Notes: a model not told the origin generated them from the sequence alone. A DNA stretch of 64,000 nt from Streptomyces sp. NBC_00510 (GCA_036013505.1 CP107851.1:4924001-4988000); one strand, 5' to 3'. Shown: positions 1-8,682, counted from the stretch's first letter. Numbers and translations: made by a program.

Positions 1-3
1 CAG

Positions 4-23
4 GGGACGGCCCGGGCCGTCCC
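4..23. terminator. Palindrome, possible terminator of an upstream gene
   Basis: A perfect 20-base palindrome built on GGGACGGCCC lies just inside the left edge, 45 bases before the first gene. It could end transcription of a gene left of the window. There is no U-tract, which is usual in Streptomyces. Confidence 0.4.
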
Positions 24-68
24 GACCGGACCCGGCCGGGGGAACGCACCGAAGGGCGAGCGAGGTAC

Positions 69-917
69 ATGGACACGACGGCAGGAGCCGGGCTGCGCGG
101 GCGGATCCGGACGAAGGACGGTTGGGCGGTGCCGCACGCCGTGGTGACCGTCACCGACATGACCGGGCAGCAGATCGCGCGGGAGGCGGCGGACGCCGAG
201 GGCGCCGTGCGCACCGCCGCGCTGGCCCCCGGGGCGTACACCGTCATCGTGACGGCCGTGGGCTACCGCCCGGCCGCCGCGACGGCGCTGGTGACCGCCT
301 CCGGCTCGGCGGACCTGGGGACCCTGCTGCTGGGCCGCGCCGGCGGCCTCGAACTGCCGCCACCCGGACCGTGGACGATCGACCCGGCGCACTCCGAGGC
401 CGGCGCGGTCGCCCAGCACCTGGGCCTGTCCACCGTGCACGGCCGCTTCAGGACCTTCGCGGGCCGGATCGACGTCGCGGAGCAGCCGCTCGCGTCGTCC
501 GTCGAGGCCGTGATCGACGCCGCGTCGATCGACACCGGCAACGGCACCCGCGACGAGCACCTGCGCTCCGCGGACTTCCTCGACGTGCGGGAGCACCCCA
601 CCGTCAGCTACCGCAGCACCTCGCTGGAGCCGGCCGCCGGCGACCGGTGGACCGTCCACGGGGAGCTGACCATGCGCGGGATCACCCGCCCCGTCGACCT
701 CGACCTGGCCTACCTGGGCACCGGGCCGGACGCCTGGGGCGGCGTGCGCGCCGCCTTCCGCGCGACGGCCGAACTGCGCCGCGAGGACTTCGCGATGAAC
801 TGGAACCAGGTCGTACGGGCCGGGATCGCCACCATGGGGACGACGCTGAGGGTCACCCTCGACATCCAGGCGGTCCAGGGGACGGCCCTCCCCGCCGTCC
901 AGCCGCGGGAAGCATAG
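69..917 (+). CDS. YceI-family protein with N-terminal carboxypeptidase-regulatory-like domain
   Basis: This 282-residue protein has two parts. Residues about 8-90 look like a carboxypeptidase-regulatory/Cna-B beta-sandwich (repeats of 'V.V.D..G' type, ending 'GTLLLGRAG'). Residues about 98-270 are a YceI lipocalin-like barrel, starting 'WTIDPAHSEAGAVAQHLGLS' and including 'DEHLRSADFLDV'. YceI barrels bind polyprenoid-type lipids. Usual YceI proteins are about 180-200 residues, so the extra N-terminal domain explains the length. No signal peptide or membrane segment is visible, so it may be cytoplasmic. The start follows a GCGAGG ribosome site. The next gene begins 10 bases downstream and may be co-transcribed. 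A second, single-domain YceI gene lies at 47213-47821. The ligand is unknown. Confidence 0.85.
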   Translation: MDTTAGAGLRGRIRTKDGWAVPHAVVTVTDMTGQQIAREAADAEGAVRTAALAPGAYTVIVTAVGYRPAAATALVTASGSADLGTLLLGRAGGLELPPPGPWTIDPAHSEAGAVAQHLGLSTVHGRFRTFAGRIDVAEQPLASSVEAVIDAASIDTGNGTRDEHLRSADFLDVREHPTVSYRSTSLEPAAGDRWTVHGELTMRGITRPVDLDLAYLGTGPDAWGGVRAAFRATAELRREDFAMNWNQVVRAGIATMGTTLRVTLDIQAVQGTALPAVQPREA

Positions 918-927
918 GCTGCCGTCC

Positions 928-1398
928 ATGGCTGCCTACATCGCGACCAATACCAGCGTGCAACTCGACCAGTTGCTGGAATTCGTACGACCGCGCCACC
1001 GCGCCCTGCTGCTGACCACCCGCGCCGACGGCCGCCCCCAGGGCTCCCCCGTCGCCTGCGGGGTCGACGACGCGGGGCGCCTGGTCGTCTCGACCTACCC
1101 CGAGCGGGCCAAGGCCCGCAACGCCCGCCGTGACGCGCGGGCCTCGGTGATCGTCCTGTCGGACGAGTGGGACGGCCCCTGGGTCCAGGTCGACGGCACC
1201 GCCGAGGTCATCGACTCCCCCGACTCGGTCGAGCCGCTGGTGGAGTACTACCGCAACATCGCGGGCGAGCACCCGGACTGGGACGAGTACCGCGCCGCCA
1301 TGGTCAAGCAGGGCAAGTCCCTGGTGCGCGTGACCCCGGAACGCTGGGGCCCGATCGCCACGGGCGGCTTCCCGGCGCGGCTGGCCCCGAAGGACTAG
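928..1398 (+). CDS. PPOX-class F420-dependent oxidoreductase (FDOR-B type)
   Basis: A 156-residue flavin/deazaflavin-binding split-barrel protein of the pyridoxamine-oxidase-like superfamily. Typical features are 'LLTTRADGRPQGSPV' in the first strands, 'NARRDARASVIVLSD', and a C-terminal 'LVRVTPERWG'. The length matches the Rv1155-like F420-binding enzymes of actinobacteria, which use F420H2 to reduce small substrates; the substrate is not predictable. It starts 10 bases after the YceI-fusion gene, suggesting one transcript. The pair ends at a hairpin at 1454-1488, shared with the convergent glycosyltransferase operon. Confidence 0.85.
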   Translation: MAAYIATNTSVQLDQLLEFVRPRHRALLLTTRADGRPQGSPVACGVDDAGRLVVSTYPERAKARNARRDARASVIVLSDEWDGPWVQVDGTAEVIDSPDSVEPLVEYYRNIAGEHPDWDEYRAAMVKQGKSLVRVTPERWGPIATGGFPARLAPKD

Positions 1399-1453
1399 GA
1401 CCTGTCGTCAAAGGAGCTCCCCCGGCTACCGCCGGGAGGCGCCCCCACCGCCC

Positions 1454-1488
1454 GAAGGGGCGGCGGCCCCGTGGCCGCCGCCCCCTTC
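1454..1488. terminator. Bidirectional terminator between convergent genes
   Basis: GAAGGGGCGGCGGCC pairs with GGCCGCCGCCCCCTTC (one bulged C) around a 4-base loop. It sits between the F420 protein gene (ending 1398) and the convergent GT39 gene (ending 1508). Confidence 0.75.
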
Positions 1489-1507
1489 CGCGTCCCACGA
1501 CCTGGGT

Positions 1508-3793
1508 TCAGCTCGGGTCGGTCAGGTCGTAGACGGTCGTTCCGCCCAGGGTGGTGGAGCCGAAGTTCTCCTCCACCCACGAGCCGATCTGCGAGGAGGT
1601 GCCGCTGCCGCCCCCGCCCGTGCCGCCGGCGGCGATGAAGTAGTGGATCTTCCCGGCGGCCACGTACTCCTTGAACCGCTCCAGCGTCGGGGACGGATCG
1701 CTGCCGTTGAAGCCGCCGATCGCCATCACCGGCTTGCCGGTAGCCAGCTGGTAACTGGCGGCGTTCTGGGAGCCGATGGCGGCGGCCACCCAGGTGTACG
1801 CGTCGGCGTCCTCCAGCAGCGCCTCCTTGGTGGCGTCGGCCACCTGTGAGCCGCCCAGCAGTCCGCCGAGGCCCCCCGCCGCTCCGCCGCGGCGGTTCTC
1901 GCCGCCCGTACCGCCACCGGGGAAGCCCTGGCCGCCCTGGCCCTGGCCTTGACCCTGTTGGCCCTGCTGGCCCTGGCCCTGCTGCCCGTTGCCGCCGGGC
2001 ATGCCCCCGGGGAAGCCGCCCGTACCGCCGGGACCGCCGCCCGGGAAGCCCTGCCCGCCCTGGCCCTGCCGTCCGTTGCCGCCCGGCGTACCGCCCGGGA
2101 AGCCGCCGGCCATGCCGCCGCCCTGCACCGCCGGGCCCGCCGTCACGATGGAGCCGGTGTGCGCCGTCCCGACGGTCTGCACGGTGTACGCCAGCGGCCC
2201 GCCGAGGGCCGCGACCAGGCCGGCCGCGGCCGCGAGCGGCGCGAGCCGCCGGAGCAGCCGGGCCCCGAGCAGCAGCCCGCCCGCCGCGATCCCGGTGACC
2301 AGCACGGCGTACCGCACCCAGGGGTACCAGTCGGCGGAGCGCCCCAGCAGGACGTACGACCAGACCGCCGTGAGCACGACCGTGCCCGCGAGGACCGCCG
2401 CGGGCGCCGGGTGCGTGCGCCGCTCCCACAGCATCACCGCGCCCATGCCGGTCAGCGCCGCGATGTAGGGCGCCAGGGCGATGTTGTAGTACTGGTGGAA
2501 GATCCCGGACATGAAGCTGAAGGTCAGGAAGGTGACGATCAGCGCACCGCCCCAGGCCAGGAAGGCCGAACGGCCGGTGTCCGCGCGCGGGGCGCGCCGG
2601 GTCAGCCAGAGTCCGGCGACCAGCAGCACGAGGGCCGCGGGCAGCAGCCAGGCGATCTGACCGCCCATGTCCGAGCCGAACAGCCGGCCCCAGCCGGTCT
2701 CGCCCCACTGTCCGCCGCCGTTCGGCCCGCCGCCCCCGACCGAACCGGTCTCGTCGCCGGTGATCCGGCCGAGGCCGTTGTAGCCGAAGGTCAGCGACAG
2801 GAAGCTGTTGTCCTGCGAACCGCCGATGTAGGGGCGGGAGGACGCGGGCCACAGCTCGACGACCGCGACCCACCAGCCGCCGGACACGACGGTCGCCAGA
2901 CCGGCGAGACCGAGCTGCGCGAAGCGCCGCTTCACCGTCGCCGGGGCGCAGACGGCGTACACCAGCGCCAGCGGCGGCAGGATCAGCCAGGCCTGCAGCG
3001 TCTTGGTGAGGAAGCCGAGGCCGAACGCGACGCCGGCGAGCACCAGCCACTTCGTACGGGCGTCCTCCAGCGCGCGCAGGACGCAGTGCACCGCCGTCAC
3101 CATCAGCAGGCACAGCAGCGCGTCGGGGTTGTTGAAGCGGAACATCAGCGCCGCGACCGGGGTGAGCGCCAGGGCCAGTCCGGCGATCAGGCCGGCGGCC
3201 GGCCCGGAGCGGCGGCGCACGGCGGCATGGAGGACGCCGACCGCGGCGACCCCCATCAGCGCCTCGGGCACCAGGATCGCCCAGGAACTGAGGCCGAACA
3301 GCCGCACGGACAGCGCCATCGGCCACAACGCGGCCGGGGGCTTGTCGACCGTGATCGAGTTCGCCGCGTCGGACGAGCCGAAGAAGAACGCCTTCCAGCT
3401 CTCGCCGCCCGCCTGCGCGGCCGCCGAGTAGAAGCTGTTGGCGTAGCCCGAACTGCTCAGGTCCCACAGGTAGAGCACGGTCGTGAAGGCGAGCAGCGCC
3501 AGCAGGGCGGGCCGCGCCCAGCGCGGGTCCTGCGGCCGTCCGCGCCACAGGCGGGCGGCGGTCCCGCGGGGGCGGCCGGTGCCGCCGCCCTGCGGCACGT
3601 GGTGCGCCGGGGGCGCCACCGGCGCCGGGGCACCCGCCGGGACGGGGCTGCGCCCGTCGGCGCCGGGCGGCGGGGCGTCCACCGGGACCGGCGTACGGCT
3701 CACGACCGCGGGTGCGTGGGCCGGGGGCGGGGGGAGGGGGCGCTGGGCCGGCACGGCCCGGTCCCGGGCCTCGTCGCTGCGCGACGTGGTCAT
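1508..3793 (-). CDS. GT39-type membrane glycosyltransferase (ArnT/YkcB-like)
   Basis: A 761-residue polytopic membrane protein of the lipid-linked-sugar transferase superfamily (PMT_2/ArnT). It probably moves a sugar from polyprenyl phosphate to a cell-surface acceptor. The cytoplasmic N-terminus (about 110 residues) is Pro-rich. A first membrane helix ('ALLALLAFTTVLYLWDL') is followed by the extracellular catalytic loop with 'DKPPAALWPMALSVRLFG', then about ten more helices. The C-terminal domain starts with a Gly/Gln/Pro-rich stretch (DNA about 1900-2115) before a folded end domain with 'MAIGGFNGSDPSPTLERF'. The ATG lies in an ATGA overlap with the upstream GT2-GtrA gene; a longer open frame reaching 4825 is antisense to conserved coding and was not used. 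Last gene of the operon. Confidence 0.9.
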   Translation of the reverse strand: MTTSRSDEARDRAVPAQRPLPPPPAHAPAVVSRTPVPVDAPPPGADGRSPVPAGAPAPVAPPAHHVPQGGGTGRPRGTAARLWRGRPQDPRWARPALLALLAFTTVLYLWDLSSSGYANSFYSAAAQAGGESWKAFFFGSSDAANSITVDKPPAALWPMALSVRLFGLSSWAILVPEALMGVAAVGVLHAAVRRRSGPAAGLIAGLALALTPVAALMFRFNNPDALLCLLMVTAVHCVLRALEDARTKWLVLAGVAFGLGFLTKTLQAWLILPPLALVYAVCAPATVKRRFAQLGLAGLATVVSGGWWVAVVELWPASSRPYIGGSQDNSFLSLTFGYNGLGRITGDETGSVGGGGPNGGGQWGETGWGRLFGSDMGGQIAWLLPAALVLLVAGLWLTRRAPRADTGRSAFLAWGGALIVTFLTFSFMSGIFHQYYNIALAPYIAALTGMGAVMLWERRTHPAPAAVLAGTVVLTAVWSYVLLGRSADWYPWVRYAVLVTGIAAGGLLLGARLLRRLAPLAAAAGLVAALGGPLAYTVQTVGTAHTGSIVTAGPAVQGGGMAGGFPGGTPGGNGRQGQGGQGFPGGGPGGTGGFPGGMPGGNGQQGQGQQGQQGQGQGQGGQGFPGGGTGGENRRGGAAGGLGGLLGGSQVADATKEALLEDADAYTWVAAAIGSQNAASYQLATGKPVMAIGGFNGSDPSPTLERFKEYVAAGKIHYFIAAGGTGGGGSGTSSQIGSWVEENFGSTTLGGTTVYDLTDPS
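1900..2115 (-). repeat. Low-complexity Gly/Gln/Pro-coding tandem sequence inside the GT39 gene
   Basis: Short imperfect units encode runs such as 'GQGQQGQQGQGQGQGG' and 'GGFPGGMPGGNG'. The unit 'GGFPGG.PGGNG' occurs twice. Such tracts are prone to length variation. The reading frame is maintained across the whole stretch. Confidence 0.85.
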
Positions 3794-5184
3794 CGGTCGC
3801 TCCTCTGGTCGTGCGCGTCGGGACGCGCGGTCGGCAGGGGGACGGTGGCGTCCCGGGTGGGATCCGCGACCGCCACGGGCCGCGTGCCGCCCGTGCGGTC
3901 GGGGAAGACCCAGGCGCGGAAGAGCAGGAAACGCAGCACGGTGGCGGCGAGGTTGGCCGCGACGAGCACGGCGAGTTCGGTGCCGTGCGCGGGCGTGGTG
4001 TCGGCGACGTGCAGCGCGGCCAGCGATCCGCTGGTGAGCGCCAGGCCGATGCCGAAGACGACCAGCCCCTGCGCCTGGTGCCGCACGGCCTTGTCGCGGC
4101 CGCGTACGCCGAAGGTCAGCCGCCGGTTGGCGGCCGTGTTGCCCACCGCCGAGAGCAGCAGGGCGAGGGCGTTGGCGGCCTGGGCGCCGCACAGGGTGCG
4201 GAAGAGCGTGTACAGCAGCAGGTAGGCGACCGTGCTCAGCCCGCCGACGACGCAGAAGCCGACCAACTCCCGGGCGAGCCCCGCCGGCACGTCGGCGAGA
4301 CCGCGGTCGCGCGGGTCGTCGCCGAAGGGCCGGCGCAGCCGGTCGAGCGGGAGTGCGCCCGTGGCGAGTGCCCTGCCGACCCGCCACACGCCCTTGAGGT
4401 CGTCGGTGGCGGTCCTGACGACGTCCACGCTCGAGTCGGGGTCGTCGACCCAGTCGACCGGCACCTCGTGGATGCGCAGCCCGGCCCGTTCGGCCAGCAC
4501 GAGCATCTCGGTGTCGAAGAACCAGCCGGTGTCCTCCACCAGGGGCAGCAGCCGCTCCGCGACGTCCTTGCGGATGGCCTTGAAGCCGCACTGCGCGTCG
4601 GAGAAGCGGGCGGCCAGCGAGGTCCGCAGGAGGACGTTGTAGGAGCGGGAGATGAACTCCCGCTTGGCGCCCCGCACGACACGCGAGCTGCGGGCCAGCC
4701 GGGAGCCGATCGCCAGGTCGGAGTGGCCGGAGATCAGCGGGGCGACCAGCGGCAGCAGCGCGTTGAGGTCGGTGGAGAGGTCGGCGTCCATGTACGCCAG
4801 CACCGGCGCCCCGGAGGCCGACCACACCGCGCGCAGGGCGTGGCCGCGGCCCTTGCGCTCCAGCCGGAAGGCGGTGACCTCGGGGAGCTCGGCCTCCAGG
4901 GCCGTGGCGATCAGCGGCGTGCGGTCGGTGCTGGCGTTGTCGGCGACGGTGATCCGGAACGGGTAGGGGAAGGTGCGCCGCAGGTGCGTGCGGAGCCGGC
5001 GAACGCAGCCTTCGAGGTCCTTCTCCTCGTTGTACACGGGGATCACGACGTCGAGCACCGGTTCGGTCTGCGCGACGGCCAGGTGCTCACGGGCGGGGAG
5101 GGCCTCCGGGCCCCGGGCCGGACGGCCGGTCGGTGGGAGCTGTTGGGTTCGCATGGCGACGACCTTCGTCCGGCGCGCTGTCAT
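3790..5184 (-). CDS. Bifunctional GT2 glycosyltransferase / GtrA-family membrane protein
   Basis: This 464-residue protein combines a dolichol-phosphate-mannose-synthase-like GT2 domain with a GtrA domain. The GT2 domain (residues about 45-290) has 'LDVVIPVYNEEKDLEGCV' and the nucleotide-sugar DxD in 'AYMDADLSTDL'. The GtrA domain (about 315-445) has four helices, including 'LVGFCVVGGLSTVAYLLLYT'. The GT2 part should charge polyprenyl phosphate with a sugar and GtrA should help flip it, supplying the GT39 enzyme encoded just downstream. It overlaps by 4 bases with both the kinase gene (TGA at 5181-5183) and the GT39 gene. An internal ATG ten codons in is an alternative start, but the overlap favours 5184. 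Confidence 0.92.
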   Translation of the reverse strand: MTARRTKVVAMRTQQLPPTGRPARGPEALPAREHLAVAQTEPVLDVVIPVYNEEKDLEGCVRRLRTHLRRTFPYPFRITVADNASTDRTPLIATALEAELPEVTAFRLERKGRGHALRAVWSASGAPVLAYMDADLSTDLNALLPLVAPLISGHSDLAIGSRLARSSRVVRGAKREFISRSYNVLLRTSLAARFSDAQCGFKAIRKDVAERLLPLVEDTGWFFDTEMLVLAERAGLRIHEVPVDWVDDPDSSVDVVRTATDDLKGVWRVGRALATGALPLDRLRRPFGDDPRDRGLADVPAGLARELVGFCVVGGLSTVAYLLLYTLFRTLCGAQAANALALLLSAVGNTAANRRLTFGVRGRDKAVRHQAQGLVVFGIGLALTSGSLAALHVADTTPAHGTELAVLVAANLAATVLRFLLFRAWVFPDRTGGTRPVAVADPTRDATVPLPTARPDAHDQRSDR

Positions 5185-6731
5185 GACGTTGTGGCGGCGC
5201 TGAGCGGCAGCTGTGAGTGCGCGGCGGGCAGGTGGACGCGGAAGACGGTGCGGCCGGGCACGCTGTCGATGGACACCGTGCCGCGGTGCGCGGCCACCAC
5301 GGCCTGGACGATGGCGAGTCCCAGGCCCGTGCTGCCGGCCGCCCGGGAGCGGGAGGCGTCACCGCGCGCGAAGCGCTCGAAGACGTGCGGCAGCAGGGCG
5401 GACGGGATACCGGGACCGTCGTCCTCGACCTCGACCAGCACCTCCCGGCCGCGCGGCACGACGCGCGCGACGACGGTGCTGCCGGGCGGGGTGTGGGTGC
5501 GGGCGTTGGCGAGCAGGTTGGTCAGCACCTGGTGCAGGCGCTCCGGGTCGCCGTGCACGACGGCGGGTTCGTCCGGGAGGCTCAGCAGCCAGCGGTGGTC
5601 GCTCCCGGCCGCGCGGGCGTCGCTGACGGCGTCGACGACCAGCGGGGACATGTCCGTCCCGGTCAGGCCGAGCGGACGCCCGGCGTCCAGCCGCGCGAGC
5701 AGCAGCAGGTCCTCCACCAGGGTGGTCATCCGGCTCGCCTCCGACTCGATCCGGCCGAGCGCGTGCCGGGTGTCCGGGCCGATCGCCTCCCGGCCGCGCC
5801 GGGTCAGCTCGGCGTACCCCCGGATGGAGGCCAGCGGGGTGCGCAGTTCGTGGCTGGCGTCGGCGACGAACCGCCGGACCCGGGTCTCGCTCTCCTGGCG
5901 GGCGTGCAGGGCGTTGCCGACGTGATCGAGCATGCGGTTGAGCGCGGCGCCGACCTGGCCGACCTCGGTGCGCGGATCGGTGTCGGCGTCCGGCACGCGG
6001 TCGTGGAGGGCGACCTCGCCACGGTGGAGGGTGAGTTCGGAGACCCGGGTGGCGGTGGCGGCGACCCGGCGCAGCGGGTGGAGGCTGAGCCGGATCATGA
6101 CGAAGCCGGCCATCCCGGCGGCGGCCAGCCCCGCGGCGGTGACGCAGGCCTCGACGACCACGAGGGTGCCGATGGTGTCGCGGACGGTCGTCGTCGGCAG
6201 TCCCACGAGCAGCCACCCACCGGTGCCGTCGGCGGCCGACTGCACGCGGAAGCCCCCCAGTCCCGGGACGTCGAGCGTGTGCGGCAGGCCGTCCAGGGGG
6301 ACGGCCGCGAACGCCTCGCGCTGCGGGGCGGTGAGCGGCCGGGCCTTCAGCCGGGACTGGGTACCGCTGGGCTGCGCGCTGACGCCGGCGGCGGTCACCG
6401 CGCCGGTCGCGTCGAGCCGGGCGCCCACGGTCCCGGGGGCGATGCCGGGCCCGGTGATGAAGCGCAGGGACTCGGTTGCGGATCCGTCGGCCCCCGTCCC
6501 GGTGGTCCTGGGGACCACCGGCGGCCCGCCCGGCTGCTCGCCGCCGTAACCCGGGTCCAGCCGGGCCCGGCCTGCGACCGCCCCGACCTGCTTGTCCAGT
6601 TGCGTGAAGAGGAAGGACTGCAGGGCGAGCGTCGTGACCGTACCGATGACCGCGCACACGACCGCGATGAGCGCGACCGAGGAGACCACCAGCCGGGTCC
6701 GCAGGGAGGGGCGCCGGCGGGCCCGGCTCAC
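5181..6731 (-). CDS. Two-component sensor histidine kinase (HAMP type)
   Basis: A 516-residue membrane sensor kinase. Helix 1 is at about residues 15-38 ('LVVSSVALIAVVCAVIGTV'), an extracytoplasmic sensor domain spans about 40-180, helix 2 is near 190-210, and HAMP follows. The dimerisation domain has His294 in 'FVADASHELRTPLASIRGYA'; the ATPase domain has 'NLLANARTHTPPG', 'VEDDGPGIP' and 'STGLGLAIVQAVVAAH'. It starts with GTG in a GTGA overlap with the response regulator gene, and its stop overlaps the glycosyltransferase start. Kinase, regulator and output enzymes are thus tightly coupled. The signal is unknown; the context suggests envelope state. Confidence 0.93.
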   Translation of the reverse strand: MSRARRRPSLRTRLVVSSVALIAVVCAVIGTVTTLALQSFLFTQLDKQVGAVAGRARLDPGYGGEQPGGPPVVPRTTGTGADGSATESLRFITGPGIAPGTVGARLDATGAVTAAGVSAQPSGTQSRLKARPLTAPQREAFAAVPLDGLPHTLDVPGLGGFRVQSAADGTGGWLLVGLPTTTVRDTIGTLVVVEACVTAAGLAAAGMAGFVMIRLSLHPLRRVAATATRVSELTLHRGEVALHDRVPDADTDPRTEVGQVGAALNRMLDHVGNALHARQESETRVRRFVADASHELRTPLASIRGYAELTRRGREAIGPDTRHALGRIESEASRMTTLVEDLLLLARLDAGRPLGLTGTDMSPLVVDAVSDARAAGSDHRWLLSLPDEPAVVHGDPERLHQVLTNLLANARTHTPPGSTVVARVVPRGREVLVEVEDDGPGIPSALLPHVFERFARGDASRSRAAGSTGLGLAIVQAVVAAHRGTVSIDSVPGRTVFRVHLPAAHSQLPLSAATTS

Positions 6732-7468
6732 GCCGTTTCGCCCGGCTTGATCAGGTAGCCGGCGCCGCGCCGGGTGTGGATCATCGGGGGGCGACCCACG
6801 TCGATCTTCTTGCGCAGGTAGGAGATGTAGAGCTCGACGACGTTGGCCTGGCCCCCGAAGTCGTAGGACCAGACGCGGTCGAGGATCTGCGCCTTGCTCA
6901 GCACCCGGCGCGGATTGCGCATCAGGTACCGCAGCAGCTCGAACTCGGTGGCCGTGAGGTGGATGCCCTGGCCGCCGCGGCTGACCTCGTGGCTGTCCTC
7001 GTCGAGCACGAGGTCGCCCACGACCAGCAGCGACTCCTGGCGGGCGGCGGCGGCCCCGGCCCGGCGGAGCAGCCCGCGCAGCCGGGCCACGACCTCCTCC
7101 AGGCTGAACGGCTTGGTGACGTAGTCGTCACCGCCCGCGGTGAGGCCAGCGATGCGGTCCTCGACGGCGTCCTTGGCGGTGAGGAACAGCACCGGCACGT
7201 CGGGCAGTTCGCGGCGCAGCCGGGCCAGGACCTCCAGGCCGTCCATGTCGGGCAGCATGACGTCGAGGACCACGGCGTCCGGTCGCAGCTCACGCGCGGC
7301 GCGCAGCGCGTCGGAGCCGGTGCCTTCGGTGTGGACGTCCCAGCCCTCGTAGCGCAGGGCCATGGAGAGCAGGTCGGCGAGGGCGTTCTCGTCGTCGACG
7401 ACGAGCACCCGGACAGGTGCGCCGTCGGGACGCGTGAGGTCGGCGGCGGGGGAAGGAGACGCGGTCAT
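6728..7468 (-). CDS. OmpR/PhoB-family response regulator
   Basis: A 246-residue regulator. The receiver (about 17-130) has phospho-acceptor Asp69 in 'DAVVLDVMLPDMDGLEVL' and the switch Lys in 'VTKPFSLEEVVARL'. The C-terminal winged helix (about 150-243) ends 'MIHTRRGAGYLIKPGE'. It is first in the operon and is the cognate partner of the kinase that begins in its stop codon. The leader region holds repeats (7491-7584) that may be autoregulatory binding sites. Confidence 0.95.
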   Translation of the reverse strand: MTASPSPAADLTRPDGAPVRVLVVDDENALADLLSMALRYEGWDVHTEGTGSDALRAARELRPDAVVLDVMLPDMDGLEVLARLRRELPDVPVLFLTAKDAVEDRIAGLTAGGDDYVTKPFSLEEVVARLRGLLRRAGAAAARQESLLVVGDLVLDEDSHEVSRGGQGIHLTATEFELLRYLMRNPRRVLSKAQILDRVWSYDFGGQANVVELYISYLRKKIDVGRPPMIHTRRGAGYLIKPGETA

Positions 7469-7490
7469 GCCCGCATCCTGTGAGCCGCCG

Positions 7491-7584
7491 CTGAGAACCC
7501 ACTTTCCGCTGCCTGTGATTTCCCTGAGAATCCCCTGTCGCGGAGGCTGCCGCGGGACCTCCCGCGGGACCTTTCGCGGGACCT
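7491..7584. repeat. Direct repeats upstream of the two-component/glycosyltransferase operon
   Basis: Two CTGAGAA elements occur at 7491-7497 and 7524-7530. Three identical CGCGGGACCT units start at 7551, 7563 and 7575, an exact 12-base period. They lie in the 235-base gap between the divergent response regulator and LLM oxidoreductase genes. OmpR-family dimers bind direct repeats about one helical turn apart, so a regulatory role is plausible but unproven. Confidence 0.6.
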
Positions 7585-7703
7585 GCCGGCGGTCCCGGCG
7601 GACACCCTGACGCGCCGCCGGGCCGGGAATGCGCGGGCCGCGGACCCCGTTTTGGTACGAAGGACGTCGAACTTCAAACGGACTTCACGGCGGGAGAAGA
7701 CCC

Positions 7704-8585
7704 ATGAGCGACAGCCAGACGCCGGCGATCGGGCGCTACGGCCTGTGGAACGCCGGGCTGCGCGACCCCGACCCGGCCCGCGCGGCCGAACTCGCCGAGA
7801 CCGCGGCCGAACTGGAGGAACTGGGCTACGGGGCCCTGTGGCTCGGTGGCAGCAGCGGCGTCGAGCACGCGGTACCGCTGATCGAGGCCACCTCCTCCAT
7901 CACCGTCGCGACCGGCATCCTCAGCATCTGGCAGTACGGGGCCGAGGACACCGCCGCCCGCCAGGCGGGCCTCGAGGCCGCCCACCCCGGGCGCTTCCTG
8001 CTCGGGCTGGGCGTCAGCCACGCCCGCCTCGCCGAGCAGTACAAGCACCCGTACGCCGCGATGAACCGCTACCTCGACGAACTGGACGCCGCCGGCGCGC
8101 CGGCCGGGAAGCGGGTGCTCGCCGCGCTCGGCCCGCGGATGCTGGAGCTCGCGCGCGACCGCTCGGCGGGCGCCCACCCCTACCTGGTCACCGTCGAGCA
8201 CACCGCTCAGGCGCGCGCCACGCTGGGCGAGGGACCGCTGCTGGCACCGGAGTTCACGGTCGTCCTGGAGACCGACCCGGCGCGGGCCCGCGAGACCGCC
8301 CGGGAGATGCTGGCGTTCTACCTGACGCTCCCCAACTACACCGGCAACTGGCTGCGCCTGGGCTTCACCGAGGACGACCTCGCCGACGGGGGCAGCGACC
8401 GCCTGGTCGACGCGCTCTTCGGCTGGGGCGACGAGGAGCGGGTCCGGCAGCGGATCGACGCCTTCCTCGACGCGGGCGCCGACCACGTCGCCGTCCAGGT
8501 GCTGGCCTCGGGCGAGGACCGGTCCGGACTGCCGCGCGAGCAGTGGCGCCGGCTGGCCGCGGCGCTGAAGCCCACCGGTCACTGA
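7704..8585 (+). CDS. F420-dependent LLM-class oxidoreductase
   Basis: A 293-residue luciferase-like monooxygenase-fold protein of the F420 families. Visible features are 'ELGYGALWLGGSSGVEHAVP', 'ITVATGILSIWQYGAED' and 'HPGRFLLGLGVSHARLAEQY'. These TIM-barrel enzymes use F420 for hydride transfer; the substrate is unknown. The ATG at 7704 follows GGGAGAAGA; the open frame extends 25 codons upstream without a ribosome site. It is divergent from the response regulator gene and a second LLM protein is at 53458-54345. Confidence 0.88.
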   Translation: MSDSQTPAIGRYGLWNAGLRDPDPARAAELAETAAELEELGYGALWLGGSSGVEHAVPLIEATSSITVATGILSIWQYGAEDTAARQAGLEAAHPGRFLLGLGVSHARLAEQYKHPYAAMNRYLDELDAAGAPAGKRVLAALGPRMLELARDRSAGAHPYLVTVEHTAQARATLGEGPLLAPEFTVVLETDPARARETAREMLAFYLTLPNYTGNWLRLGFTEDDLADGGSDRLVDALFGWGDEERVRQRIDAFLDAGADHVAVQVLASGEDRSGLPREQWRRLAAALKPTGH

Positions 8586-8654
8586 AGGTCCGCCCGCAGG
8601 CAATCGGGGACAGCCCACCGACAGGAACGGAACCCTCCGCTCAAAGGCGTTCAG

Positions 8655-8681
8655 CGCCCGGCCGCTCCACGGGGCCGGGCG
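8655..8681. terminator. Hairpin between the LLM and MEDS-STAS genes
   Basis: CGCCCGGCC pairs with GGCCGGGCG around a 9-base loop. It follows the LLM gene by 70 bases and ends 2 bases before the first possible ATG of the next gene. It may terminate the LLM transcript and would favour the later start (8695) of the next gene. Confidence 0.5.
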
Positions 8682-8682
8682 T

